Source of the DNA: Lineus longissimus
Lineage: Eukaryota > Nemertea > Pilidiophora > Heteronemertea > Lineidae
DNA length: 64,000 bases
Direction of reading: 5' to 3'
Assembly: GCF_910592395.1 (NCBI RefSeq)
Contig: NC_088318.1
Span: forward strand, 1,426,001-1,490,000
The notes under the pieces were generated by a model, which saw only the letters and a program-made list of their open reading frames with translations, made no database searches and was not told where the DNA came from. Positions 26,701 to 36,600 of this stretch are shown here, piece after piece (position 1 is the first letter of the stretch; the number at the start of each line of letters is the position of its first letter). A program made the position numbers and the translations under genes.

Positions 26701-28199
26701 ATTCATGAAGTCTAAGACAACAGTTTGTCACGTCTTTCATTCAAGAAGGCACTGGTCAGTTGTGATAGCTAGACCATAGTCCAGAGTCTGAAAATCTCTC
26801 TTGAGATAGAGGTAAGGGGTTAGGAGTTTGTCACTCCTGTTAATACCATGGTTATATCTGAATGATTGGTCCTCGTATTCCAGGTACCAGAGTAAGACTG
26901 CCAAAACCATCCTGGACGAGATCCTGAACATCCAACCGAAAGACAGCAGTGGTTCCGGCGGTGAGACACGTGAAACTGTCGTTTATCGTCTCTGCGATGA
27001 CATGTTGGACAAACTCCCCAACGACTACATCCCATACGAGGTGAAAGCTCGCCTCCAGAAGTACGGACCTCTGCAGCCGATGAACATCTTCCTGAGGCAG
27101 GAGGTCGACCGTATGCAGAAGGTCATCACGGAGGTCAGGACAACCTTGACCGACCTCAAGCTGGCTATTGACGGTACCATCATCATGAATGAGAATCTGA
27201 GAGATGCCTTGGATTGCATGTTCGATGCTCGCATTCCTCGTATTTGGGCCAAGGTAGGTTTGATTTGATACTTGTACTATCATTTGTTTTACCAAATATG
27301 GAAATTATTTGGAGGTATTGGTTTCAACCTGGTCTTAGTTCTCTGAACTCATTGGCAATCCCAGTCCTTGTTTTAAGTGGCTTATCATCTTGTTCTCTTC
27401 CAGATCTCCTGGCAGTCCAGCACACTTGGTTTCTGGTTCACGGAGCTGATTGAACGTAACAACCAGTTCCACACGTGGGTGTTTGATAACCGACCAAACA
27501 CGTTCTGGATGACTGGTTTCTTCAACCCGCAGGGATTCCTCACGGCCATGAGACAGGTACGAACACAATGTTTGAAGAAACTAACCAGTTATGGTGATGT
27601 CAGAATCAGGTCTAAAAAAAACGGCACACCATACTTCCTCAAACCTTCGATTCCAGAGAAATGTGCTTGTCAGTCACTGGGTTGTGACAACCTCTTGTAT
27701 CATAACTTCCATCAAGCGAGATTTTTACACCTTCACTTAAAAAATCGTCGCTCAAATTAGGAATGAAACATGCTGTGAGACAATTTCTCTAAACGTTTTG
27801 ATTTCATTCCAGGAGGTGACCAGAGCCCACAAAGGTTGGGCCTTGGATGGAGTGGTCCTTCACAATGAGGTGACGCGCTACCTGAAAGATGACATCACAC
27901 AGCCACCAGCAGAGGGCGTCTACGTCTACGGCCTCTTCCTCGAGGGCGCTGGCTGGGATCGCCGTGGTTGCAAACTCGTCGAGCCAAAACCGAAAGTTTT
28001 GTTCGAGCCGCTGCCAGTTATTCTGATCGATGCAGTGAATAACATCAACGTTCACGATGCCAGAACGTATTGTTGTCCGATTTATAAGAAGCCTCAGAGG
28101 ACGGATCTGACGTATATCGCTCCTGTTGAACTCAAGACAACGCAGCCTGCGGACTTCTGGATCCTGCGTGGTGTCGCCCTGCTCTGTGACATCAAATAG
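1..28199 (+). CDS. DNAH5: Axonemal outer-arm dynein heavy chain, DNAH5/DNAH8 type (5' partial)
   Basis: This is the motor heavy chain of the ciliary outer dynein arm. Translated exons match the DNAH5/DNAH8 subfamily from the tail to the C-terminus. Exons: 1-40, 2262-2425, 2778-2985, 3455-3795, 3951-4172, 4449-4895, 5055-5283, 5505-5890, 6075-6228, 6356-6519, 6734-6881, 7166-7420, 7700-8124, 8256-8457, 8645-9099, 9459-10355, 10559-10722, 10963-11170, 11358-11744, 11924-13585, 13916-14156, 14260-14537, 14856-15302, 15524-15687, one of three alternatives (16382-16504, 16748-16870, 17547-17666), 18819-18888, 19065-19318, 19436-19754, 19947-20173, 20432-20999, 21151-21366, 21661-22095, 22338-22493, 22984-23139, 23359-23541, 23685-23789, 24087-24340, 24634-25268, 25438-25664, 25958-26230, 26411-26673, 26884-27253, 27404-27556, 27813-28199. 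All introns are GT-AG and all phases agree. About 4553 residues are present; roughly 80 N-terminal residues lie upstream. DNAH5 and DNAH8 cannot be separated by eye. Confidence 0.95.
41..2261 (+). other. Dynein intron 1 in the window
   Basis: This 2.2-kb intron begins gtaagt at 41 and ends ttcag at 2261. It holds a G homopolymer near 79-91 and one tRNA-derived SINE (reported separately). The short open stretches in it have no coding character that I can recognise. Confidence 0.8.
1855..2115 (+). mobile_element. tRNA-derived SINE with a Deu-like central part
   Basis: The head resembles a tRNA. An A-box-like stretch sits around 1858-1880, and a good B box (GGTTCAACTCC) lies at 1916-1926. It is followed by a body with TAAAGCACTTTGACC near 2020 and AAAAAGTGCTATGAAGTG near 2054, which resembles the paired CACTTTG / GTGCTAT blocks of the Deu domain of deuterostome SINEs. 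The element lies in a dynein intron. Boundaries and family are uncertain without a repeat library. Confidence 0.5.
11171..11295 (+). repeat. Degenerate intronic tandem repeat, about 25-28 bp unit
   Basis: About four imperfect units of the form TTATCTAATTGAGTTGC plus a T-rich tail follow each other in the intron between the exons ending 11170 and starting 11358. Units vary by several substitutions. No coding role is visible. Confidence 0.6.
11924..13585 (+). CDS. DNAH5: Dynein AAA1 and AAA2 modules in one 1662-bp exon
   Basis: This single exon encodes 554 residues containing the main ATPase module AAA1 and regulatory AAA2. The AAA1 Walker A motif [10 protein letters not shown] lies at 12152-12181. 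Its Walker B region CFDEFNR follows near 12304-12324, and a sensor-type motif with MNPGYAGR near 12462-12485. The AAA2 P-loop GPSGVGKT lies at 12998-13021, followed by the Walker B-like [12 protein letters not shown] segment near 13215-13250. Both P-loops keep the Lys and Ser/Thr needed for nucleotide binding. It is by far the longest exon of the gene; its neighbours are mostly 100-450 bp. Confidence 0.95.
13916..15687 (+). CDS. DNAH5: Dynein AAA3 module (exons 21-24)
   Basis: Exons 13916-14156, 14260-14537, 14856-15302 and 15524-15687 encode AAA3, a regulatory nucleotide-binding module. Its P-loop GEQGTAKT is at 14418-14441 and Walker B-type FIDDINMPV near 14930-14957. The module ends in the helical segment containing [18 protein letters not shown] and [13 protein letters not shown]. 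The last exon ends in phase 2 (AG|G, Arg), which is exactly the phase needed by each of the three alternative exons downstream. Confidence 0.94.
16382..16504 (+). CDS. DNAH5: Alternative dynein exon 25, variant a
   Basis: This 123-nt exon encodes 40 full codons plus a split Arg at each end, beginning [13 protein letters not shown] and ending FYVDFLR. The acceptor (ttcag, 16377-16381) and donor (gtaacg from 16505) are good. Entry and exit are both phase 2. It joins IADR of exon 24 to DAPEA of the exon at 18819 without disturbing the frame. Vertebrate DNAH5 has one segment here with the same W at the ninth position and the same DFLR end, so this copy supplies that segment. It is one of three homologous exons in tandem and is probably used mutually exclusively. 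Confidence 0.85.
16748..16870 (+). CDS. DNAH5: Alternative dynein exon 25, variant b
   Basis: This is the second copy of the variable exon, also 123 nt and phase 2 at both ends. It begins [13 protein letters not shown] and ends YFVDFLR. The acceptor is acaacag (16741-16747); the donor gtaacg starts at 16871. Compared with variant a it keeps the ED..W core, the RVI segment and VDFLR, but differs at most surface-type positions. The intron separating it from variant a is 243 nt. Its donor flank (gaggtaacgtc) is the same as that of variant a, as expected of a tandem exon duplication. Confidence 0.85.
17547..17666 (+). CDS. DNAH5: Alternative dynein exon 25, variant c
   Basis: This is the third copy, 120 nt, so one codon shorter than a and b, again phase 2 at both ends. 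It begins [13 protein letters not shown] and ends YYCDFLR. The acceptor is ttgcacag (17539-17546). The donor gtagaag at 17667 is weaker than the gtaacg donors of a and b. It is 676 nt after variant b and 1152 nt before the next constitutive exon. Reading frame and the W, SRVI and DFLR positions are intact, so it looks functional rather than decayed. Confidence 0.82.
18819..20431 (+). CDS. DNAH5: Dynein AAA4 module (exons 26-29)
   Basis: Exons 18819-18888, 19065-19318, 19436-19754 and 19947-20173 encode AAA4. The P-loop GVGGSGKQS lies at about 19233-19259, and the Walker B-type FIFTDQEI near 19515-19540. The small first exon (70 nt, [12 protein letters not shown]...) is acidic and connects the alternative exon to AAA4. 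The module ends with [20 protein letters not shown], conserved in axonemal heavy chains. The range ends at the intron before the stalk exon. Confidence 0.93.
20432..22095 (+). CDS. DNAH5: Dynein stalk, microtubule-binding domain and start of AAA5
   Basis: Exon 20432-20999 encodes the first stalk coiled coil, rich in Ala, Glu and Lys with heptad spacing ([17 protein letters not shown]), followed by the start of the microtubule-binding domain ([17 protein letters not shown]). Exon 21151-21366 continues that domain ([16 protein letters not shown]). Exon 21661-22095 returns down the second coiled coil ([18 protein letters not shown]) and enters AAA5 ([13 protein letters not shown]). Both helices are intact with no frame break. 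Confidence 0.94.
22338..28199 (+). CDS. DNAH5: Dynein AAA5-AAA6 and C-terminal domain (exons 33-44)
   Basis: Twelve exons encode AAA5, AAA6 and the axonemal-type C-terminal domain. Recognisable blocks include [69 protein letters not shown]-like [29 protein letters not shown] and [16 protein letters not shown]. The protein ends [14 protein letters not shown] followed by TAG at 28197-28199, the expected C-terminus of this subfamily. Confidence 0.95.
23795..24020 (+). repeat. Degenerate intronic repeat of GTCCGTCTGCTCAGAAC-like units
   Basis: In the intron between 23789 and 24087, motifs such as ATGTCCGTCTGTTCATGA, CAGTTCTAGATGTCC and CTCAGAACATCTGTCTG recur irregularly about ten times. A higher-order unit of roughly 120 bp (TTCATGA..CATCAGTTCTAGATGTCC) occurs twice. 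Confidence 0.6.
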
Positions 28200-29100
28200 A
28201 TGGCTGAACTATTTCCGATGATAAACTTTCGGATCCTTGGATCAAGTGTCGTGTTGCAACATTCTGTGACATCATATAAAGACTTTATTATTTATGATAA
28301 TAGAAGTAGGACTCAGTAGAAATCCTTTGATCCGGCAAGGTGTTGCACAACTATTAGATATCCAAGTAACCTTCTTCAGAAGGAACGTTGTAGAATTATT
28401 GAAATAAGCTCCCAGGCTTCTCCATCTAAGTTTGCTCTTCTATATAGAGTAAATCCTCTAATGTGCTCTTGTTAGTAACCAAGAGTGATTTGAATTCCTT
28501 TGTCTCCATGGCAACAATGAAATGAAGGAGAAGTGCTACATTGTAAAAACTTTAAAATGTTCCGTCCTCGTGTTTATGTTTAGGTGAGGTAACAAAGAAT
28601 TAATTGAGACTATGAAGTCTTCATGTATTCTTGATATGACAATATTCTTGATTCCTGTTTCCGTTGCATCCACTCACAACATATAGCATCTGTCCAGAAA
28701 GAATGATATGATAGATTTTTCAAATTTTTTAAACCCAACCCGCGTCCTTTGGGCCACAACAAACCGGTATATGAAATATGAATACAATAATGCACTTGGA
28801 AACCCATATATACAATACAAATATGGGTGGTATTCCGTCCAGGTTGAAAGTTTACCTTTACTTTTGTTATAGTAAGCCTAGCTATTATGTATTTTTCCCA
28901 TTGGACCAGCATCGTCCCTGGTCTCAAGAACATGTTTAAAGATGAATTGAATTAGATATAACATATAAATACCTTTACACATGATAGAATATTTCCGTCC
29001 AATTATTTAACTTGTTGAGAGACTATTACATACTATTCTTATTTGTATGAACCTGTATCTGTGATGATGTTGAACCCTTGGTTATAATAATAAATGTATT
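28200..29100 (+). other. Dynein 3' UTR and poly(A) signal
   Basis: AT-rich non-coding sequence follows the dynein stop. A canonical AATAAA lies at 29089-29094. It is the best candidate cleavage signal, giving a 3' UTR of about 0.9 kb. No other gene is visible here. Confidence 0.5.
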
Positions 29101-29437
29101 TATTTAAATTAGATTTGAGATTTTGTCCGTTGTCATTGCAACGTCATAATATCACAACCACCATTCTTGGGAACCAGTCGTGGACGCATGGTATCCTCTC
29201 CTCTTCACAGTACTCAGAGCTTTGGTACGATTATACTTCACTTCATTGGACCACAGACTTCTGTTGTTGTTATGCCACAGATGTGTAACGTGGATGGGAG
29301 CCAGATTGTTGGCACACATGGGTTCGAATGAGCAAGCCAGGTATCAAGCAAATCGAAATCTGATTTAAGGCTGTACTGTCCCTGGATGTGTCATTGTTCT
29401 TCCACTGACAGTTGTGACAAAGATACCTCTTGGTTGT

Positions 29438-31745
29438 TAGCACAGTGAGCGTCTTTGCATCTTGGACGGTTGCTCCAAGGACATACACAAGGCAGGCGCT
29501 GTCTGTCTTGAGGACTGTGATGTCCAAGATGCAAAGATGCTCGCTGTGGTAAGCACAGTTGCTCCAAGGACATACACAAGGCAGGCGCTGTCTGTCTTGA
29601 GGACTGTGATGTCCAAGATGCAAAGATGCTCGCTGTGGTAAGCACAGTTGCTCCAAGGACATACACAAGGCAGGCGCTGTCTGTCTTGAGGACTGTGATG
29701 TCCAAGATGCAAAGATGCTCGCTGTGGTAAGCACAGTTGCTCCAAGGACATACACAAGGCAGTCGCTGTCTGTCTTGAGGACTGAGATGTCCAAGATGCA
29801 AAGATGCTCGCTGTGGTAAGCATAGTTGCTCCAAGGATATACACAAGGCAGGCGCTGTCTGTCTTGAGGATTGAGATGTCCAAGCTAGATGCAAAGGTGC
29901 TCGCTGTGGTAAGCACAGTTGCTCCAAGGATATACACAAGGCAGTCGCTGTCTGTCTTGGGGACTGTGATGTCCAAGCTAGATGCAAAGGTGCTCGCTGT
30001 GGTAAGCACAGTTGCTCCAAGGATATACACAAGGCAGTCGCTGTCTGTCTTGAGGACTGTGATGTCCAAGCTAGATGCAAAGATGCTCGCTGTGGTAAGC
30101 ATAGTTGCTCCAAGGATATACACAAGGCAGGCGCTGTCTGTCTTGAGGATTGAGATGTCCAAGATGCAAAGATGCTCGCTGTGGTAAGCACAGTTGCTCC
30201 AAGGACATACACAAGGCAGTCGCTGTCTGTCTTGAGGACTGTGATGTCCAAGATGGAAAGATGCTCGCTGTGGTAAGCACAGTTGCTCCAAGGACATACA
30301 CAAGGCAGTCGCTGTCTGTCTTGGGGACTGAGATGTCCAAGATGGAAAGATGCTCGCTGTGGTAAGCACAGTTGCTCCAAGGACATACACAAGGCAGTCG
30401 CTGTCTGTCTTGAGTACTGTGATGTCCAAGATGGAAAGATGCTCGCTGTGGTAAGCACAGTTGCTCCAAGGACATACACAAGGCAGTCGCTGTCTGTCTT
30501 GAGTACTGTGATGTCCAAGATGCAAAGATGCTCGCTGTGGTAAGCACAGTTGCTCCAAGGACATACACAAGGCAGTCGCTGTCTGTCTTGGGGACTGAGA
30601 TGTCCAAGATGGAAAGATGCTCGCTGTGGTAAGCACAGTTGCTCCAAGGACATACACAAGGCAGGCGCTGTCTGTCTTGAGGACTGAGATGTCCAAGATG
30701 GAAAGATGCTCGCTGTGGTGAGCACAGTTGCTCCAAGGACATACACTAGGCAGTCGCTGTCTGTCTTGGGGATTGAGATGTCCAAGATGCAAAGATGCTT
30801 GCTGTGGTAAACACAGTTGCTCCAAGGATATACACAAGGCAGGCGCTGTCTGTCTTGAGGACTGAGATGTCCAAGATGGAAAGATGCTCGCTGTGGTGAG
30901 CACAGTTGCTCCAAGGACATACACTAGGCAGTCGCTGTCTGTCTTGGGGATTGAGATGTCCAAGATGCAAAGATGCTTGCTGTGGTAAACACAGTTGCTC
31001 CAAGGATATACACAAGGCAGGCGCTGTCTGTCATGAGGCATCACAGTCCCCAAGACAGACAGCGACTGCCTTGTGTATGTCCTTGGAGCAACTGTGCTTA
31101 CCACAGCGAGCATCTTTGCATCTTGGACATCACAGTCCCCAAGACAGACAGCGACTGCCTTGTGTATGTCCTTGGAGCAACTGTGCTTACCACAGCGAGC
31201 ATGTTTGCATCTTGGACATCTCAGTCCTCAAGACAGACAGCAACTGCCTTGTGTATGTCCTTGGAGCAACTGTGCTTACCACAGCGAGCATGTTTGCATC
31301 TTGGACATCTCAGTCCCCAAGACAGACAGCGACTGCCTTGTGTATGTCCTTGGAGCAACTGTGCTTACCACAGCGAGCATCTTTGCATCTTGGACATCTC
31401 AGTCCTCAAGACAGACAGCGACTGCCTTGTGTATGTCCTTGGAGCAACTGTGCTTACCACAGCGAGCATGTTTGCATCTTGGACATCTTAGTCCTAATGA
31501 CAGACAGCGACTGGCTTGTCCTCGGAGCAACTGAACGTCTCTGCATCTTGGACAACACAGTCCTCATGACAGAGACTAGTTTGTCTATGTCCTCAGAGCA
31601 ACTGTGCTTGCCGCAGTGAGCATCTCGGACAACACTGTCCTCACAACAGACAGACTAGCTTGTCTATGTCCTCAGAGCAACTGTGCTTACCACAGTGAGC
31701 GTCGATCTTTGCATCTCGGACAACACAGAGTTCATGACTGACAGA
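29438..31745. repeat. 89-bp-unit minisatellite with an inverted central block
   Basis: About 25 copies of an 89-bp unit (some 93 bp, from CCAAGATG to CCAAGCTAGATG) fill this region. Copies from about 29467 to 31035 read one way (GTTGCTCCAAGGACATACAC); copies from about 31036 to 31745 read the other way. A short fragment at 29438-29466 is again in the second orientation, so the forward block is bounded by reverse copies on both sides. Copies near the outer right edge are the most diverged. Each unit contains a CTGTG-gtaag-CACAG dyad. Very long open frames on the minus strand are a by-product: the unit has almost no stop codons on that strand. Confidence 0.95.
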
Positions 31746-33643
31746 GACAAGGGGACTTCTTTCCCAGCAAAGGATACATTCAATGTGAAAGGCAAGACCA
31801 AGAGAGTCAAGTTGTCTTGCTTCCATCTGTTTTGCATACATGAATTTCATCACAAGTCCATTACAATTAACCAACTCAAAGGCAAAAATCTTTTGTACAA
31901 TTATTATGATAGCAAGAATTTTATACAATATTGATAATAGGAGAAAGTGTATCCATAGAAAATTAACATATCTTCTGTTTATAAACAGCTCATTATTATA
32001 ATATTTTTTACTTACATGAAGACACAATGATCCAATTACATTAGATTAGGTTTTCATTAGATAATAAACAAGTATACCTGTATACTAATTTCAATGCAGC
32101 CAACGATCACCTCTAATCCTCAACTCCCCTGCTTCAAAAACACATACTGCACGGACACGAGCATCTTGAGTCAATAGAAGTGCCAATATTTCTGAATTTA
32201 GACGACCCTCGTACATGTTACATACATGTTACATACATGCAGACTTAGTCATGTCAAGGTTGTTATAATAAATGCAATATCAGGCACACCTTTAATCATG
32301 TCCACACCAATCCAGTCCAGGTTTTACAAAGTCAAACATGAAGACACAAACATCAAATTAGGCGCACACAAATGATCGAGTTGAGGGCAACAAAAATCTG
32401 CAAAAGCCTGCAAATTGCGAGAATAAAAACGGTCGCGAACATAACCCAGTCAACAGCAAGATATCGCCACCTCAGGGATTCAGCTGTCATATTTATATGT
32501 CACATGTCACAGCAATATGCCCTTAAAATGTATGTGTGCCTCACTGTCGTCCTTGATGGTGTTGAAATCACTCAAATATTAAAGTACACATAAGCCTTTT
32601 ACATGTTTCAAGTCTTGCAAGTGCCAAGTGCAACTTGTATTGTGATAATATAACCTTCAGACAGCTTTTTCACACCGGTTCATCAAATTGAATATGCTGG
32701 TTTTAGATTTTCTGGGTTGAAAGTGAGTTGACAAAGAAACCAAGAATTAACCCTTCAGATTCACCCCAAAAACATTATCTGCTAGACATAGATTCTAGCG
32801 AGTCTACGAAAACAGTGTACTAAATTTGATGAATATGTGTTTAAACCTAAGTAGCCAGGGTGCAATACACTGTAGCATGATCATCAACACCATCAAATAC
32901 AACACTAACCACCAGTGTCATTCATTTATCCTGATCAATAGAGAATACAAAACGTGTTTGTTTGCATCAACAAAAAGACAACATTTTCTTGATAATTCTA
33001 TTGTAGCAAAATAACAGTGATAATCTGCACTAAATTCTTGAACTGAAGCTCTTTGCCAACTTGCAGAAAATTCCATATCCGGAACATGGAAATCTTTGCC
33101 GAATGACATTCTTGAAGCTATACAAATACATTGAGAAACAAATAGTCTTTAATATCAGCAACAGTGGCACCTTGTTTGTAAACTAATTAAGTCTAGGCCT
33201 CAAACGCTCGGAAAAAGTATCTTCTTCTAGCTATTTATAAAGATGTTTATCGAGCAAAACTGCTTTTGACCCACCCAACTTTCACCTAAAATATGAGGAT
33301 TGACTTGCCAAACCCACTTACTGTAATTATTAGCAATTTGTGGCAGAGATTACACAAACTTGATTTTGAAACAGCAGCGGAGCACATGAAGGAAAGGTTC
33401 CAAAAGGCTGTTTTGACTACAGAGTAGCAGTTTTACCAATCAATAATCCAAAGTAGCGACAGCAATTGTTTCGTCCACCAAGCACACGTCTTTGCACATG
33501 GAACAAGCAAGAAATAATTTGGCAACATCGACTCACCCCGCCCGACATGGAAAGCTCAACTTACTTTCACAGAAAGCGACAAATTACTGAACTGTCTTTT
33601 TATAAACCCTGTTTTAAACCATAATTTTGCCATTATTAATTGA
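31746..33643. other. AT-rich non-coding stretch, probably including the MEP-1-like 3' UTR
   Basis: No coding region recognised on either strand. The part next to 33644 should be the 3' UTR of the minus-strand zinc-finger gene. I see no canonical AATAAA for that strand; ATTAAA variants read on the minus strand occur near 33147 and 32290. Confidence 0.5.
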
Positions 33644-36600
33644 TTACTTAGTTTTTACTGTTTGCTCTCCTTTGGCAGGCGTTTCTTTTCCAAGTGCCTT
33701 GTATGCTTTTTCATTGGTCTTTGACGAGCCCTTGAACAGAGTCACAAGGTGATCACATCGGTCGAGCTTGATGCTAAACTTACGGCAATGCTCCTTCTGG
33801 ACGTGTACGGTATACGCTGCACCAATGAAGCTTTTCTTACAGATTTGACACTTCTTAGCCGCCTTTTTGTGACCCTGAGTGATGTGATTCTTGTAGACGT
33901 CAATGGCAGTACAACGGAAATCACACAGGTGGCATTTGTAAGAATGTGTTTGGTCAATGTGCTTATTTAATGTTTTTATGGAGATGAATGATCGTTTGCA
34001 AGATGTACATGTGTAGACCTTGTTCTGGTCAGAACTGGTGGCGACTGATGTTGGCTGGTTTGCCAGTGACCCTGGGAGAGGAAGGATCATGTTGTGGAGA
34101 AGCTTGAGATGACTGACCAGGTTACCTGGAGTCATGTTGTGGCCACACACGGGACAGATACGGATCGTGTTGAGTTGGCCAGGGATCATGTTGTGAGTGG
34201 AGTTGATGTGCTTCATGATATCCGCGACAAACACACTACAAATGAAACATTTACTTCCTCGCATAGATTTGGTATTGGTCGACGGGATATGGTTCATAGC
34301 GACTCGGTGCATCGTCAATCCCTGGAATGTCCAGAAGCGCTTCATGCAAACATCACAACTGAGTGGTGCTGTGTGTTTGGACGTGATCACGGACTCGTCA
34401 ATCTCAATACAGTGCGCCATCTTGAAATGCAAGCGCAGCGAATGCCGGTCTTTAATGAATCCGCCACAAATTTCGCAAATCTCCAATTCACTCCTTGCCA
34501 CCTTAGCTGGGGCAGGGGCAACAATGGGTGCGGCAGGTCGCTTGATACCCTGGGCTTGCGTTGCCAGCAATGTTGGAGCAGGGGTTACTCCTGCAGGAGA
34601 GGTTAAATGCTTTACAAGAGCAGGCTTGCTGGTTGCCATCGTTGGCAGTTGGGGCCTCGGTTGAGACTGATTCAGTTGAACCCGTACTGGTCCATTACTG
34701 GTCATGTAGGTCACAATCTGGGGCACCTGAGGCTTTGCAGTTGCAATACTAGCGTAAGACGATGTCGGCAAAGAAGTGTACGGTTTGTTATAAACAGTTT
34801 TTGGGCCGACAGTGGCCCATGCGCTGCCACCAGGCTTCGGCGGTGCTGGTGGAGTTAGCACAGGGTTAGCCCCAATTGATGGTCCTGGCAGAGCACGGAA
34901 TAAAAAGTTAATGTCATCATATGTCGGGAACAAATGCTTCTTGATATCGAACTTCTTCCCACATTTCATTTTGTGTTTTATGACCATGGCTTTATTGTTA
35001 TGTTCATAAGGACAGAGGTCACAGTGCCAGAAACATGGTTTGACCGTGACACGACCAACCATGGAATGTTCAGCTTCCATGTGGAACTTGAATGCACTAG
35101 CAGCCCTGGAGTCAAAGTCACATAATGCACATTCATACCTCCCAACAGACAAATCGACATGACCATATTCCTGATGATTGTGCATTGCATTTTTAGACTC
35201 AGTTTGAAAATTACAAGAACGACACTTCTTCACTTTAGGATGCATGGGTTTGTTCTTACGTCTGTAAGAGCTATAAATCCGCCTAAGCCTATGAAAGTCT
35301 TCCTGCTCTTCGAAACTCAATTTCTTTTTCTCAATGAGAACCTCTTGTTTATCAAGGAGATCTTTATAGATGTATTCCCGAGCAAGATCAAGACCGCTAT
35401 AGTAAAGAAATCTTGCGACTGGGCGGAGTTTTTTTGCTGCTTCCTCATGATCGCCCTTTTCGCTGGCTTGTTCTGGTACAGCAGGTTCAACCACTGTTTT
35501 AGCTGCAGGCTTCTCATCAGCTACTGTTTTTTCCTCTTCTTTTGTTCCTGCTGTGTCCTTGGCTTCACCAGTCGTCACCTCAGTCTTGTCTGAATCACTG
35601 GTCTTGGCATCATCTTTCTTTTCATCAGACTCGCTCCCCTCTTCACTCTTCTCCCCTTTACCTTCTTCTGTTTCTGTTCCAACCACTTTCTCATCCTCTA
35701 CTGATTTCACTGTCACATCATCAGACTTGTCTCCTCCTTTTTCTTCCTTATCCTTGGCATCTTTTCCCAACTCGGCCGATTTAGCCGTTTCAGGTTTGTC
35801 TCCCGCCTCATCTTTGGTCTCGTCATTCATTTCAACATCTGTAGCCTCATCATCATCAGTCTTGTCTTTCATCTCAACATCGGTCGCCTCATCATCGTCT
35901 TTCTCCCCCACTTCCGTCGTCTCAGACTCCCTCCCATCCTTACTCTCATCATCCTTGCTCACTGGGGTAACACTCTTCTCTCTGTCAGCATCATCACTCT
36001 CTTTTTCAGAGACTACAGACGCAACATCAGCTTCCATTTTCCAAGCCAAGGCTTTCCTTTTTGCCGCTTCCAATCGTCTATATTCTGGTATCTTCACAAC
36101 ATGACCCCTCAAGGCATCAACAGTGTTTTGAACAGTCACTTTGTTTCTCATAGAATTCAAGAATGATGACAATTCTTTAAAATCTTCCACCTTTTTAGCG
36201 TGAAGTTCTTTTGCTTTTGCGTAATTAGCTGCAGCGACTGGATCTACAGTCGCTGTAGTAACCTGAACAGTCGGCTTTTGATTTGATGCTACCGATTTAA
36301 CAGTCAAGTTTTGACCAACGTTTTTTACAAAACTCCCTGTTTGAGTATTCAATAGCACAGGGACAGACAGTTGTCCAGATTTAAGTACAGAAGTGGGCGG
36401 GAATTGTACAGGTACAAAGATATTGCCACCAGATGGAATGAGACTGGTTGCACCAGTCACCACTGGGGCTGACGACGTCAAGAAGGTACAAGAAGTAGGT
36501 GCCAAATTTGGAGCCATTACTGGCAAAGTCCGAGCCACACCAGCAGCAGCGCCAGCAGGGCCACCATACGTAACACGAATCTCTGCCTTAGGTTTGGGTT

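Noticed and set aside
29391-31113. Long minus-strand open frames (509 and 558 codons) as a repetitive protein gene
   Set aside because: They are the same 89-bp unit read in three rotating frames, overlap each other in different frames, and lack any start, splice or composition support.
30906-31619. Plus-strand open frame of 237 codons crossing the array centre
   Set aside because: It runs through the inversion junction of the repeat, so it is the minus-strand translation of the unit appearing on the plus strand by inversion.
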